64,000 nucleotides of DNA from Paenibacillus cremeus (GTDB lineage Bacteria; Bacillota; Bacilli; Paenibacillales; NBRC-103111): contig NZ_VNJI01000019.1 of assembly GCF_007786445.1 (NCBI RefSeq), positions 57,690-121,689 of the forward strand. Direction: 5' to 3'. This document shows, piece after piece, positions 1 to 9,164 of the stretch; within the stretch, counting starts at the first letter, position 1; the number at the start of each line of letters is the position of its first letter. The notes under the pieces were generated by a model. The model was not told the DNA's origin and searched no databases. It saw only the letters and a list, made by a program, of their open reading frames with translations. Made by a program: the position numbers and the translations under genes.

Positions 1-2
1 TA

Positions 3-440
3 AGCATTCCTGAAGTACAATTTTCTAATTTGATTGCCATTGATAAAAGTGTAAATAATGTATTAAAAACATCCGTCAAGAAAGAGATGCTTCTTCAATT
101 CAAATTGGAAGATATTTTGGAAAGTCCCCCACCAAGCCCTTCAACTCAAGTATTCCAAGAAAAAATTTGTGGTAACTTCTTGGGTACAGCTATAAGTACT
201 GTATTTACTGCTCCAGCTGGTGATTATTTTGAAGGAACCTTTGAGATTTTTAACTCTGCCACGAGTTCCGCTTTTGTTTCTGGTACCATAACATCAACAG
301 AGGGACCCGTTACAACGGTTGGACCAGTGCCACCTGGATTTTCAATTGCAGCTGCAGTAAAAAATCCAATTTCTTTTGTTATTGATGCTCCATCAGGAGT
401 AAATGGTACATTCTGTATTACGCTTTACAAGCGTGTCTAG
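3..440 (+). CDS. Ena-like (DUF3992) endospore appendage protein, 5'-partial
   Basis: The reading frame is open to the left edge, so the N-terminus is missing; the TTG at 30 is probably internal. The visible part has a charged helical segment, a Pro/Ser linker (PPPSPST) and then a beta-rich domain of about 90 residues, starting near FQEKICGNF and ending [11 protein letters not shown]. That layout, with one Cys near each end of the small beta domain, resembles the DUF3992 subunits of Bacillus endospore appendages (Ena), where Cys residues form cross-links between subunits. The gene is clearly more AT-rich than what follows. The Ena call rests on remembered family patterns. It could instead be another spore-surface or cell-surface beta-sandwich protein. 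Confidence 0.45.
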   Translation, partial: SIPEVQFSNLIAIDKSVNNVLKTSVKKEMLLQFKLEDILESPPPSPSTQVFQEKICGNFLGTAISTVFTAPAGDYFEGTFEIFNSATSSAFVSGTITSTEGPVTTVGPVPPGFSIAAAVKNPISFVIDAPSGVNGTFCITLYKRV

Positions 441-467
441 CTTAAGTTTGAAGCTACGTCTTCAACA

Positions 468-515
468 TAAAAAAACTCACTCCTTGTATGAGTTAATCCA
501 TACAAAAAGTGAGTT
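468..515 (-). terminator. Rho-independent terminator of yeeI
   Basis: Read on the minus strand, the arms AACTCAC (474-480) and GTGAGTT (509-515) with inner arms TTGTATG/CATACAA form a stem. A run of T follows (A-run at 468-473 on the plus strand). It lies just past the yeeI stop codon and may also stop rightward transcription from the Ena-like gene. Confidence 0.75.
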
Positions 516-546
516 CAACTTAATCTGTATCAAGCTTTTTTCAAGC

Positions 547-1266
547 CTACTCCTCAAGCTCCACGTTATGATAAACCTGCTGCACATCCTCCAAATCTTC
601 CAGTGCATCAATCAGCTTATCAAACAGCTTTTGTCCATCTTCTGGCAGGGTAACGTTGTTCTGTGCCAGCATGGTCACTTCTGCGATGGAGAACTCGGTG
701 ATGCCGGCTGCTTTCAGCGCGTCTTGGACGGCTGTGAATTGCTCAGGATCAGCGTACACCATGACCAGTCCGTCTTCTTCCGACAGGTCGCGAACGTCGA
801 CGTCCGCTTCGAGCAGCAGCTCCATGATTTCATCGATGCCTTTGTCTTCTACCCCGATGACGGCCGTCTGATCGAACATGTAGGCAACGGAGCCGCTCAC
901 GCCCATGTTCCCGCCGTTTTTATTAAATGCTGCGCGAACAGCCGGAGCTGTACGGTTTACGTTATTGGTTAACGTATCCACAATGACCATCGATCCGTTC
1001 GGTCCGAAGCCTTCATAGCGAAGCTCCTCGTAGATTTCATCCGAGCTGCCTTTGGCCTTATCAATAGCGCGGTCGATGATGGCTTTCGGCACGTTATACG
1101 TTTTGGCCCGTTCAAGAACGACCTTCAAAGCGCGATTCGCTTCTGGATCCGGTTCCCCTTTGCGAGCAGCTACATAAATTTCAAGTCCGAATTTGGCATA
1201 AATCCGGCTTGTATTGGCGTCTTTAGAAGCTTTCTTTTCTTTAATGTTATTCCACTTACGTCCCAC
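547..1266 (-). CDS. yeeI: YebC/PmpR (TACO1) family protein YeeI
   Basis: This is a full-length YebC/TACO1-family protein of about 239 residues and closely resembles Bacillus subtilis YeeI. Landmarks are the N-terminal [20 protein letters not shown] segment, the central [20 protein letters not shown] block, and the C-terminal [13 protein letters not shown] end. Members were first described as transcriptional regulators; more recent work ties the family to ribosomes and translation of difficult (polyproline) stretches. I chose the GTG at 1266 because the family starts at M-G-R-K-W-N-N; an in-frame GTG at 1278 would add four residues. It appears to be monocistronic, with a terminator directly downstream. 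Confidence 0.9.
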   Translation of the reverse strand: MGRKWNNIKEKKASKDANTSRIYAKFGLEIYVAARKGEPDPEANRALKVVLERAKTYNVPKAIIDRAIDKAKGSSDEIYEELRYEGFGPNGSMVIVDTLTNNVNRTAPAVRAAFNKNGGNMGVSGSVAYMFDQTAVIGVEDKGIDEIMELLLEADVDVRDLSEEDGLVMVYADPEQFTAVQDALKAAGITEFSIAEVTMLAQNNVTLPEDGQKLFDKLIDALEDLEDVQQVYHNVELEE

Positions 1267-1330
1267 ACTGAATCCCACTTTCTATTATTGTAATATTACC
1301 TATAATAACCGATTTTCATATACGTTGTCA

Positions 1331-2407
1331 TTATTTGCGGAGCATCGCCACGACTTCGTTCACTGGAAGCGCCGGAATGAGCGTTCCGTTTCTTCCGATC
1401 GTCTTCTGCGCTGTGAACAACGAATTATAAATCGCTTCCTCCGTCGCCTCCGCGACTGCGCGAAAACAAGCCGAAATCACCGGTCCGTCTTCACGGACAG
1501 CTTGCATTGTAATGAAGCTGCTTTCCGGGGTATGCGGAATTCGATTGCCATTGCTGAACGCGATCACGATATCCCCGCTTCCGTGATTGGCCACCGACCC
1601 GGTTCGCCCTAAGCCGAACACCGCTCGCTTAGCGATCCGCTGCAGCTGACGGGAATCCATCGGCAGGTCCGTACCAACGACAATGATGATCGAACCGTCT
1701 TGGCTATGCCCTTCCTCTTCTCTCTTTTTCAAAAATTTCCCCACTGGACGACCTAGAATGGTCAAGTCCTCTCCTGCACCGAAGTTCGACAGCACAAGGA
1801 CGCCCAAATGATAGGGCTGATCGCCAACCTCCACCATGCGCGATGATGTTCCGATCCCGCCCTTCCAGCCGTAGCACACCATACCCGTCCCTGCGCCAAC
1901 GCTGCCTTCTTCTACAACCTCGCCCTGCAAAGCTTTATGTATCGCTTCCACCGCATGCTCAGGCCGTACGTGAAGCCCTCGCATGTCATTTAGCACTTTA
2001 TCATTACATTCACCGGTCACCACATTGATCGAACCATCCCAATCTCCAATGCCAGCATCCAGCTCCATCATGTATTGAAGCGTTCCTTCGGTAACTGCCG
2101 GAACAGCGAATGTATTCGTTAACATAATCGGGGATTCGATACAGCCCAGCTCATGGACCTGAACGAGCCCCGTCGTCTTGCCAAAGCCGTTAATAACGTG
2201 CGCCGCGGCCGCCACCTTTTGGCGAAAAAGGTTCCCCTGATGCGGTAAAATCGCTGTCACCCCGGTACGGATGCACTTGTCTTGATCATTTGAATGCAGC
2301 GTAACATGACCGACCGTAACCCCTGGAACATCGGTGATACTATTGCTCGGGCCCGTAGGAAGCTTGCCTACGGGTAATCCATAATGTCTAAAACGATTGC
2401 TGCTCAC
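1331..2407 (-). CDS. P1 family peptidase (DmpA/BapA type, L-aminopeptidase/D-esterase)
   Basis: An Ntn-hydrolase-like peptidase of the DmpA family, which matures by self-cleavage before a Ser that becomes the nucleophile and then removes N-terminal residues from peptides or amides. The ITDVPGVTVGHVTL start, the GTGMVCYGWKGGIGTSSR block and the DGSIIIVVGTDLP block are typical; G238-S239 in the last block is the likely autocleavage pair. Length is about 358 residues, as in the family. The frame is open to 2470, but the GTG at 2407 has an AAGGAG seven bases upstream, whereas 2470 has none. No signal peptide is seen, so it is probably cytoplasmic. The natural substrate cannot be told from sequence. 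Confidence 0.88.
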   Translation of the reverse strand: MSSNRFRHYGLPVGKLPTGPSNSITDVPGVTVGHVTLHSNDQDKCIRTGVTAILPHQGNLFRQKVAAAAHVINGFGKTTGLVQVHELGCIESPIMLTNTFAVPAVTEGTLQYMMELDAGIGDWDGSINVVTGECNDKVLNDMRGLHVRPEHAVEAIHKALQGEVVEEGSVGAGTGMVCYGWKGGIGTSSRMVEVGDQPYHLGVLVLSNFGAGEDLTILGRPVGKFLKKREEEGHSQDGSIIIVVGTDLPMDSRQLQRIAKRAVFGLGRTGSVANHGSGDIVIAFSNGNRIPHTPESSFITMQAVREDGPVISACFRAVAEATEEAIYNSLFTAQKTIGRNGTLIPALPVNEVVAMLRK

Positions 2408-2585
2408 CTTGCCGCTCCTTTTTCCAATTGTTAAATTTGTCCAATTCGTGACGTTTCGATGCCGCCCCACGGAGATTAATGTTATTTTAAGTATTTGCTC
2501 ATCTAGATTTCATATTCCAGGTATAGCATTTCTTATTGAAAAAGTATAGAGAAAATAGATCCGTCGGAAGGATAAGTGGAGAGAG

Positions 2586-3608
2586 ATGAGTAAATTTATC
2601 AAACCGGCAGCACAAGTAGCCCAATGGGCGCGAAAGATCGCGAGCCCAAAACGGTTCGAATGGAAATCATCATCACCGGAGGCACAAGGACTGGATTCGA
2701 GATCACTAGCCCATGTGTTTGAAGCACTGCCGAATTACAATGTTCGCAGTATGGTTGTGGTGAGAAATGGCTATGTCGTAGCCGAGGCCATGAATGAGGA
2801 GATGTCGGTTGAAACACCGCAGGTGGCGTATTCGTTGACCAAAAGTGTTTTGTCGGCGTTAACCGGCATTGCGATCTCCGAGAACAAGCTCCAGCTCGAT
2901 CAGAAGCTGAGCCATTGGTTCCCCGAGCTAGTCGGAGTCCTGCATAAAGAAGACATTGAAATTCGGCATTTGCTCAGTATGACGTCCGGCCTGGAGTGGA
3001 ATGACTATAACAATGTAGCCTCTGAGCAAATGATGTATTCATCGGATTGGACTGAGGCCATCTTAGCTCACCCCGCGGCGCATGCTCCCGGTACACATTT
3101 TAATTACAGCAACGGGGATGCGCATCTGTTGGCCGTAGTATTGGAAAAAGCGATAGGTCAGCGACTCTTGGACTATGCTGAAGCCCATCTATTTGCCCCG
3201 CTGGGCATATCCCAGGTGCAGTGGGCCGCGGATCCGCAAAACCATCAAATCGGCAGCTGGGGCATGGCTCTGCCTGTACACGATATGGCTAAGCTCGGCT
3301 TATTGTATCTGCACAATGGAGAGTGGCAAGGTCAAGCCATCGTGCCACACCAATGGATTGCTGAAACCTTAAATCCGAAGGCGTACATCCGTGACGCGAA
3401 GGGTTCGGTTAGCTTGTACGGCTTTATGTGGTGGATGAAGTCGATGACCAAAAATGTTTTCAATACCTTTTACGCTGGGGGATCGTTTGGTCAGCGCATT
3501 TTTGTCATTCCAGCCCTGCATCTGGTCGTGGCGATGACCGCCTATTCTTCTGACGTCGATATGCCCGAGCAGATTCTAAACAGCATCATTAATTCGGTGA
3601 TCGGTTAA
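2586..3608 (+). CDS. Serine hydrolase, class C beta-lactamase fold
   Basis: A 340-residue protein of the beta-lactamase/penicillin-binding-protein-like family (Pfam Beta-lactamase). The catalytic SxxK is S83-L-T-K86, the Y-S-N motif is at Y174-N176, and a G-rich strand near residues 296-303 (YAGGSFGQ) takes the place of the KTG box. There is no signal peptide or membrane segment, so it is probably a cytoplasmic esterase or peptidase and not a resistance enzyme. GTGGAGAG lies shortly before the ATG. It is transcribed alone and ends in a terminator shared with the convergent cheY-like gene. Confidence 0.85.
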   Translation: MSKFIKPAAQVAQWARKIASPKRFEWKSSSPEAQGLDSRSLAHVFEALPNYNVRSMVVVRNGYVVAEAMNEEMSVETPQVAYSLTKSVLSALTGIAISENKLQLDQKLSHWFPELVGVLHKEDIEIRHLLSMTSGLEWNDYNNVASEQMMYSSDWTEAILAHPAAHAPGTHFNYSNGDAHLLAVVLEKAIGQRLLDYAEAHLFAPLGISQVQWAADPQNHQIGSWGMALPVHDMAKLGLLYLHNGEWQGQAIVPHQWIAETLNPKAYIRDAKGSVSLYGFMWWMKSMTKNVFNTFYAGGSFGQRIFVIPALHLVVAMTAYSSDVDMPEQILNSIINSVIG

Positions 3609-3620
3609 CAACATGGAATC

Positions 3621-3657
3621 ACACTCAACGAATCGAAACGATCTGTTGAGTGTTTTT
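3621..3657 (+). terminator. Rho-independent terminator after the serine hydrolase
   Basis: Perfect 9-bp arms ACACTCAAC (3621-3629) and GTTGAGTGT (3645-3653) are followed by a T-run. The last bases overlap the 3' end of the convergent receiver gene. Confidence 0.8.
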
Positions 3658-4018
3658 ACATACAAACCACCTTCTGTAGTGTTGCGATAACCCGATCCGC
3701 ATCGAAAGGCTTCACGATAAAATCCTTTGCCCCCGCCTTGATGGCATCGAGCACGATGTGATGCTGTCCCAGCGCACTGCACATGACAACCTTGGCTTTC
3801 GGATCAATGGAAAGGATGGCCTTGGTTGCTTCGATTCCATCCATCTCGGGCATGGTGATGTCCATAATAATTACATCCGGGCAATACTTCTTATACAACG
3901 AGACTGCTTCCATCCCGTTCTCGGCTTCAGCAATGATTTCATACTCGCATTCTTGGACCAAACTTCTCAGCATGATTCTCATAAAAACCGCATCGTCCAC
4001 AATCATAATCCTAGCCAC
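3656..4018 (-). CDS. Single-domain response regulator (CheY-like)
   Basis: A stand-alone receiver domain of about 120 residues. The acidic pair D8-D9, phosphoacceptor D53 (IIMDITMPEMDG), switch residue S81 and conserved K103 (FIVKPF) are all present, so it should be phosphorylatable. The GTG at 4018 is preferred because AAGAGG lies just upstream and the protein then begins MARIMIVDD as in CheY; an in-frame GTG at 4039 is possible. No kinase or chemotaxis gene is adjacent, so its partner is unknown. Confidence 0.87.
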   Translation of the reverse strand: MARIMIVDDAVFMRIMLRSLVQECEYEIIAEAENGMEAVSLYKKYCPDVIIMDITMPEMDGIEATKAILSIDPKAKVVMCSALGQHHIVLDAIKAGAKDFIVKPFDADRVIATLQKVVCM

Positions 4019-4173
4019 TAAATCCTCTTGTCCTTTCACCTGTATATCGAAAAAATGTATAACACTATTATAATTAATTTGTCTATTATTGAATAATACA
4101 CAAAGTAATATATATAATAGCTTTTAATCTATATACGGTTGGCTCATCTTAACTTAGAGATGCGGCTACAGTA

Positions 4174-4212
4174 CAAAAGAAAGGGCGCGTACTCCCAGAA
4201 GAGCTCGCGCCT
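4174..4212 (-). terminator. Terminator of ger operon 1
   Basis: GGCGCG (4184-4189) pairs with CGCGCC (4206-4211). On the minus strand the stem is followed by a pyrimidine-rich CTTTCTTTT tract directly after the GerC stop. Confidence 0.65.
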
Positions 4213-4218
4213 AATCAA

Positions 4219-5355
4219 CTATTCGGGATCCGCATTCAAAATCTGCACGTCAAATTTGGGCTTGATCGACATACGCGGATAGTCTGTGCGCCAATTCAGT
4301 GATTTCCATAGGCTCGGGTGGAAGGCCTTGATTTGCTTGCCGATGCCGAGTACATCACAATTCGCTTTTTGCAGCATCTCGATCGTGTCCGCCGCTTTTT
4401 TCTCGAAATACTTGTTCAGCTCTTTTTCCATTTGATTCACATAATCAGGCTTAAGTAAATGCAATCCTTCCCCGATTTCGAACGTATTAATTTTCAGTTG
4501 AACTCCGACGCTGACGTTCGGCAATCCATTCGAGCCTGGCTGCACGGTGATTTTGGTGAGCGCTTTTTTGGCGGAAAATCCGAAGTCTACATCTTCCGCT
4601 GGGTCAGAGTTTGGTTGTTTACCTACGCTGCTTCCCGGCAGATGCCCGGAAATTCTTTGTCGTGCATTGGTTCTTCCTTTCATGATCATCATCATTCGGA
4701 CTTGCTCTTGATCAAGCTTCACCCCAGTGCTTGTACCGTCTCGGAATAGCAGGGCACCCTCAAGCTCCATACCCGAATCATATTGTTTCAGCAAGGGCAG
4801 TGCTACATCTTCCAATGGGTCCAAATAGGATAAAATCAAATACATCAAGGAAACGTTGAACATAATTTCGTTTCTTTCTAAAGCCTTAATAAAATCGTTC
4901 ATTTTTTTCGTAAGCGGCTTTCTAGTGCCCGATTGAGTTTTCAAAAGCTTAGTCATATCGCCTTCGTATACCACTACCGGGGAATTGATGGATGTATATG
5001 GGGCTTGAAGCACAAACGCCAGATCATGAAAAGGCTCATGGGAAGCGAACCTTTCGCTCATCAAATAGATCCGCGTACTGATCCCCACGAAACGACCTTC
5101 GTCGATGTACTCTCCTTTTCCAACCGCTTCGAGGATGCTCGGTCCTTTGAGCTCAGACGTCTCCGATATCGGCTCTCCTTGTCCTTGTCCGGTCTTACTA
5201 AGTATGGTGTTAACGATATCGACCACGAAGTTCCCGCTCTTCTCTTCCCGATCCAAACCGACGATGTCAACCATATGAAGATCGCGTATCGGCATTCGAT
5301 CCCAACAGCCGGTTAATAGAAGTAGCGCCAGCATTCCCATAGCTGCTTTTTTCAT
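4219..5355 (-). CDS. Ger(x)C family spore germination lipoprotein (operon 1)
   Basis: The C-subunit of a nutrient germinant receptor, 378 residues like B. subtilis GerAC. The N-terminus is a lipoprotein signal ending LLLTGC, with C17 the lipidated Cys followed by WDR, the usual GerC signature. The rest is the extracytoplasmic Ger(x)C domain expected on the outer face of the inner spore membrane. It is the last gene of A-B-C operon 1 and overlaps the GerB gene by 4 bp (ATGA), indicating translational coupling. It should be expressed in the forespore (family knowledge; no promoter was identified). Confidence 0.93.
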   Translation of the reverse strand: MKKAAMGMLALLLLTGCWDRMPIRDLHMVDIVGLDREEKSGNFVVDIVNTILSKTGQGQGEPISETSELKGPSILEAVGKGEYIDEGRFVGISTRIYLMSERFASHEPFHDLAFVLQAPYTSINSPVVVYEGDMTKLLKTQSGTRKPLTKKMNDFIKALERNEIMFNVSLMYLILSYLDPLEDVALPLLKQYDSGMELEGALLFRDGTSTGVKLDQEQVRMMMIMKGRTNARQRISGHLPGSSVGKQPNSDPAEDVDFGFSAKKALTKITVQPGSNGLPNVSVGVQLKINTFEIGEGLHLLKPDYVNQMEKELNKYFEKKAADTIEMLQKANCDVLGIGKQIKAFHPSLWKSLNWRTDYPRMSIKPKFDVQILNADPE

Positions 5356-6449
5356 CCCGTTTCCGCCTTTCCCCGTACCAGAGATACCAGAAGCAGAAAG
5401 GTCGGCACCAAGAAAATCATAACCGCATTGGCTGAATTATGGAAATCGGAAAATTTAAAGATCCATTGCCTGTCGGAGCCCCAGATTCCGATCGCGAAAC
5501 AAACGAACGCAAGGATCCAAACCAGAAGCGGATGGTTGCGAATTTCTTGGCGTCGGGCGAAAGCCAAATAACGGGCGGACATAAATAAATATACATAAAC
5601 CGTTACGGTTGTCACGGACATCCAAATCGCCATAAATAAAATATCGAGGCTTTGCACAACGGGCCACGAAAATTTACGTAATATGTAGACCATCGGCTCG
5701 GGAATGGAGTTCATCTGTTTTTCGCTAAAGTTGTACAGGACGATGATCGAGATCAGGACGTAAAAAAGGGTCGTAACTCCATTGGCTGTCGATACGGCTA
5801 TCGCGATCTCCTTTTTGCTGCGGCAGCTTACGAATGGAAAAGCATACAGGAGAAGCTCAAATCCAGAGTATGACCAAAAGGTGGGGAGCGTTCCCCTTAT
5901 AATTGCACCGATCCCGTGACTGCCGACCGGCAGTAAATGACGAAGATCCCCTTTGCCCATACCGCTAATAAAAATGATCAAACAGCAAATTGCGAACATG
6001 AGCATTATCGTTTGTGTGATGGTAGCGATGGTCCGCAGCGTAGATGAAGCGATATAAGCAGCGATCACAACGGATACCCCGATCAAAACGAACCAAGGGG
6101 TCATGAATAGCTTCCATCGGCTAATAACATCGGCATAAGAAACTACGACCATCAAGCTGTTCTCAGCAAAATACGCTGCAATCAAAACGTTTAGAAACCA
6201 ACCTAATGGCTTTCCGACGATGGCAGTAATATATTGCGGCAACGGCTGAAGGGCATATCTCTTGCCGAGCTGATAAATAATTAGGATGGCCACTTGACAG
6301 ATCAATCCACCGAGCAATAAGGAGATCCATGAATCGAAACCTGAGTAGTGGGCTGAAGTGTATGGAATCGTTAATACAGAAACGCCGACTTGAGTCAGAA
6401 TGACGAGGCAAGTCAACTGGTTTGTACTTATTTTCTCCATGTGGATCAT
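5352..6449 (-). CDS. GerAB/ArcD/ProY family spore germination permease (operon 1)
   Basis: The B-subunit of a germinant receptor, 365 residues with about ten predicted hydrophobic helices, belonging to the APC-type transporter superfamily. The start (ISTNQLTCLVILTQVGVS) is typical of GerAB proteins, which hold the germinant-binding pocket in the membrane core. It overlaps both neighbours by 4 bp, so A, B and C are translated as a coupled unit. Confidence 0.93.
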   Translation of the reverse strand: MIHMEKISTNQLTCLVILTQVGVSVLTIPYTSAHYSGFDSWISLLLGGLICQVAILIIYQLGKRYALQPLPQYITAIVGKPLGWFLNVLIAAYFAENSLMVVVSYADVISRWKLFMTPWFVLIGVSVVIAAYIASSTLRTIATITQTIMLMFAICCLIIFISGMGKGDLRHLLPVGSHGIGAIIRGTLPTFWSYSGFELLLYAFPFVSCRSKKEIAIAVSTANGVTTLFYVLISIIVLYNFSEKQMNSIPEPMVYILRKFSWPVVQSLDILFMAIWMSVTTVTVYVYLFMSARYLAFARRQEIRNHPLLVWILAFVCFAIGIWGSDRQWIFKFSDFHNSANAVMIFLVPTFLLLVSLVRGKAETG

Positions 6450-7885
6450 TCGTTTCGACCCCTTCGGACTCTTAGTCTCTTCTCGTCTTTAGGTAAGCCT
6501 TCCTTCGGGCGTTTATTCAAGCTCAGTAGCGGAGCTCTGAAAAAAGTATCTTTGATCGTATTGAGACTTAGTCCCGAGTAAAAGTATGGAATGCCCATGG
6601 TATTGATTCGAGCCAAATGCGTCAGCAAAGCGAGAAAAGAAATCTCCAGGCCAAGCAGCCCTAAGAATGAAGACATGATGATGATCGGGTATGGTAATAT
6701 GCGAGCTGCGCTGCTCATCTCATAGGAAGGGATGATAAACGAAGCTATACCCGTAAGTGCTGTGACGACGACCGTCATCGTGGAGATCAGATTGGACTGA
6801 ACGACGATGGTCCCTATGACAATACCGCCGACGATACCAATCGTCTGGGCGATGGGGCTTGCAAGACGAACGGACGCCTCACGCAGGATTTCGAGTACTA
6901 GCAGCATAATGATGGCCTCGAGTACAGGCGGCAATGCAGTGTATTGCATAGAGCTTTGGATGGTCTGCACAATTTCGAACGGCAGAATCCGGGGATCAAA
7001 AGTAACAAGCGCGACATAAAAACCAGGTAAGCTGATCCCGATAATAAAACAGATCATTCGAAGAAACCTGAATGTGCTTCCGAGCAGCCAGTTGATCTGG
7101 TAATCATCGGGGCTTTGAAAGAACGCCCAGAATGAAACCGGTAGGATCAAGCAATCCGGCGAGCCGTCGGTCAAAATGGCGATTTTTCCACCCATCAGGT
7201 AAGACTTTACGCGGTCCGGTCTTTCGGTTACGAGTATTTGCGGGAACAGCGAAAACCTTTGATCCTGGATCAGCTCACTAAGAAAACCTGGTGCTTCAAC
7301 ATAATCGATATCTGCGCTCCGAATCCTGCGGTCAAACTCCTTGACGACTTCTTCGTTCGCCAGGGAATCCAGGTAAAGAACGGAGATCCTCGTATTCGAC
7401 CTGCGTCCGAGGTGATAAGACTTAACGACAAGATCGGACGACGCAATCTGCTTGCGCAGCAAATTGATATTTGTATCCAAGTTTTCGATCAATGCTTCGT
7501 TAGAGCCGCGCAGCACGCGTTCGTTGATCGGAATATTGACCGCTCGTTCTTTTCTTAGCTCTGTTCCAAGTATATAAAGCTTCGCTTCGCTCTCGATTTG
7601 AACGACGGTTTTCCCCTTGATCAAAGCTTGCGACGCATCTGAAAGCAGCTCCGTCTCGATGCATTCCAGGACGGTCACGGCTTCACGGATGCTGCTGTTG
7701 GAGTGATTAAGCAAAGGGCGGATGATGTGGTCTTGCACTGCGGCTTGCTCAATCATAGTATCCAAATAAAAAAGCCGATAGTGACGGTCACCGGACGTGA
7801 AATCGCTCGATTTGAAGTCAGAGCTATGAGAAAGCATTTCTTGCAGCGACTTTTCGTTGTTGTCTATAGATGTGTCGGCTTGCAC
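6446..7885 (-). CDS. GerA family spore germination protein (operon 1)
   Basis: The A-subunit of a germinant receptor, 479 residues as in B. subtilis GerAA. A long soluble N-terminal region (about 1-270) is followed by several membrane helices in the C-terminal third. The conserved block after ILTDGSPDCLILPVSFW leads into the helices. Where most homologues have GPR-x-x-F before the ENIxTN stretch, this one reads RGSNEALIENLDTN, a small departure. It is the first gene of operon 1, divergent from operon 2. Confidence 0.92.
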   Translation of the reverse strand: MQADTSIDNNEKSLQEMLSHSSDFKSSDFTSGDRHYRLFYLDTMIEQAAVQDHIIRPLLNHSNSSIREAVTVLECIETELLSDASQALIKGKTVVQIESEAKLYILGTELRKERAVNIPINERVLRGSNEALIENLDTNINLLRKQIASSDLVVKSYHLGRRSNTRISVLYLDSLANEEVVKEFDRRIRSADIDYVEAPGFLSELIQDQRFSLFPQILVTERPDRVKSYLMGGKIAILTDGSPDCLILPVSFWAFFQSPDDYQINWLLGSTFRFLRMICFIIGISLPGFYVALVTFDPRILPFEIVQTIQSSMQYTALPPVLEAIIMLLVLEILREASVRLASPIAQTIGIVGGIVIGTIVVQSNLISTMTVVVTALTGIASFIIPSYEMSSAARILPYPIIIMSSFLGLLGLEISFLALLTHLARINTMGIPYFYSGLSLNTIKDTFFRAPLLSLNKRPKEGLPKDEKRLRVRRGRNE

Positions 7886-7969
7886 GCAAAGTTCCCCTCT
7901 CTTCTCCAGAACGGAAAGTCTCCCTTATTTTACCCAAGATTCCACTTCTTATCCTTACGTAGGAAATAT

Positions 7970-7999
7970 GCATTAAAAGCAGCCACTACGGTTATAGTA
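7970..7999 (+). promoter_or_regulatory. Possible forespore (sigma-G-like) promoter of ger operon 2
   Basis: GCATT (7970-7974) and TATAGTA (7993-7999), 18 bases apart, resemble the sigma-G/F pattern with mismatches in both boxes. They lie 40-70 bases before the first gene of operon 2 in the 155-base gap between the divergent ger operons. This is a weak call. Confidence 0.25.
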
Positions 8000-8040
8000 A
8001 AGAACATCGTCTGCAATTTCTTACCAATAGAGGATAATCC

Positions 8041-9132
8041 ATGGAGAAGATCAGTTCGTCGCAGCTCTGCGCGCTTATTGTCATGTTTCAGATTGGCAGC
8101 TCCCCATTATTCTTGCTTGGGAAAACAGCCGGAGCGGATGCGTGGATCGCCGTATTCTTAGCTATGGTCGTCGGGTTAGTGCTGCTTCTGCTTACCTTGT
8201 ATATTCAACGCCTTGAGCCTGAAAAGGAGCTTATGGAAATATTCAATACCTATTTCGGCAAGTATTTGGGCTATGTATTCGGTCTAGCTTATTTCATATA
8301 TTTCTCCTACTCGTCGATAAGGAACCTCCGGGAATTCGGAGATTTGATGAATACTTATATGCTCCCCAACACTCCGTTGTCATTTCTGATTGTTTGCATG
8401 CTGCTCGTATCCGGATATGCGGTATGGCAAGGCATTGAAGTATTCGGTAGAATAACGCAGATTCTTGCTCCCATGATCGTCTCGATCTACATTTTGTTCA
8501 TCATCATAATCCTTGCGACGGGATTATTTGACCTGCACCTTCTTGAGCCTATTCTCGATAACGGCTTCAAAAAGGTGATCGAAGCCGCCGTACCGAGTAT
8601 CGTTTCATTCCCGTTCGGAGAGATGGTATTGTTCCTGATGATCTGGAAGTTCGTCACGCCGAAGCAAAAGCTGACTCAAACTACCGTCCGCTGTTTCATC
8701 GTTTCGGGGATTCTACTTATCGTGACTAACGCAATACTTATCGGCAGCTTGGGACCCATTGCTCAGATGAGCCTTGTACCCTTCATTCAAGTGATGAGTC
8801 ATGTTCAAATTGCTTCATTTATTGAGCGGCTCGATCCATTCGTCGCAGCTTTGCTGTTCACAGGCGGTTTTATTAAATTGACGGCTTATTATTTATGCGC
8901 AGCCTTCGTCGGAAAGCACTTGTTCAAAATGGATCAACGATACATTGTCGTTGGCGTTGGAGTAGTTTTATTCATCGGATCGCTCCTATTTCGAAGCTAT
9001 ATGCAGCAAATCTGGCTCGGATTTGATTTTAATGTGAAATACCACTTTCCAGTTTTTCAGATTTATATTCCAGTACTTCTGCTAATCGTTATGCTGGTAC
9101 GGAGCCGCTTACGTTCAAGCACAAATGGCTGA
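8041..9132 (+). CDS. GerAB/ArcD/ProY family spore germination permease (operon 2)
   Basis: The B-subunit of a second germinant receptor, 363 residues with about ten hydrophobic helices and the opening ISSSQLCALIVMFQIGSS typical of the family. GAGG lies 8-10 bases before the ATG. It is the first gene of operon 2, whose order is B-A-C, unlike the A-B-C of the divergent operon 1. Confidence 0.92.
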   Translation: MEKISSSQLCALIVMFQIGSSPLFLLGKTAGADAWIAVFLAMVVGLVLLLLTLYIQRLEPEKELMEIFNTYFGKYLGYVFGLAYFIYFSYSSIRNLREFGDLMNTYMLPNTPLSFLIVCMLLVSGYAVWQGIEVFGRITQILAPMIVSIYILFIIIILATGLFDLHLLEPILDNGFKKVIEAAVPSIVSFPFGEMVLFLMIWKFVTPKQKLTQTTVRCFIVSGILLIVTNAILIGSLGPIAQMSLVPFIQVMSHVQIASFIERLDPFVAALLFTGGFIKLTAYYLCAAFVGKHLFKMDQRYIVVGVGVVLFIGSLLFRSYMQQIWLGFDFNVKYHFPVFQIYIPVLLLIVMLVRSRLRSSTNG

Positions 9133-9164
9133 CTCTAACGATCCAAAAGGAAAAGGATACGAAG

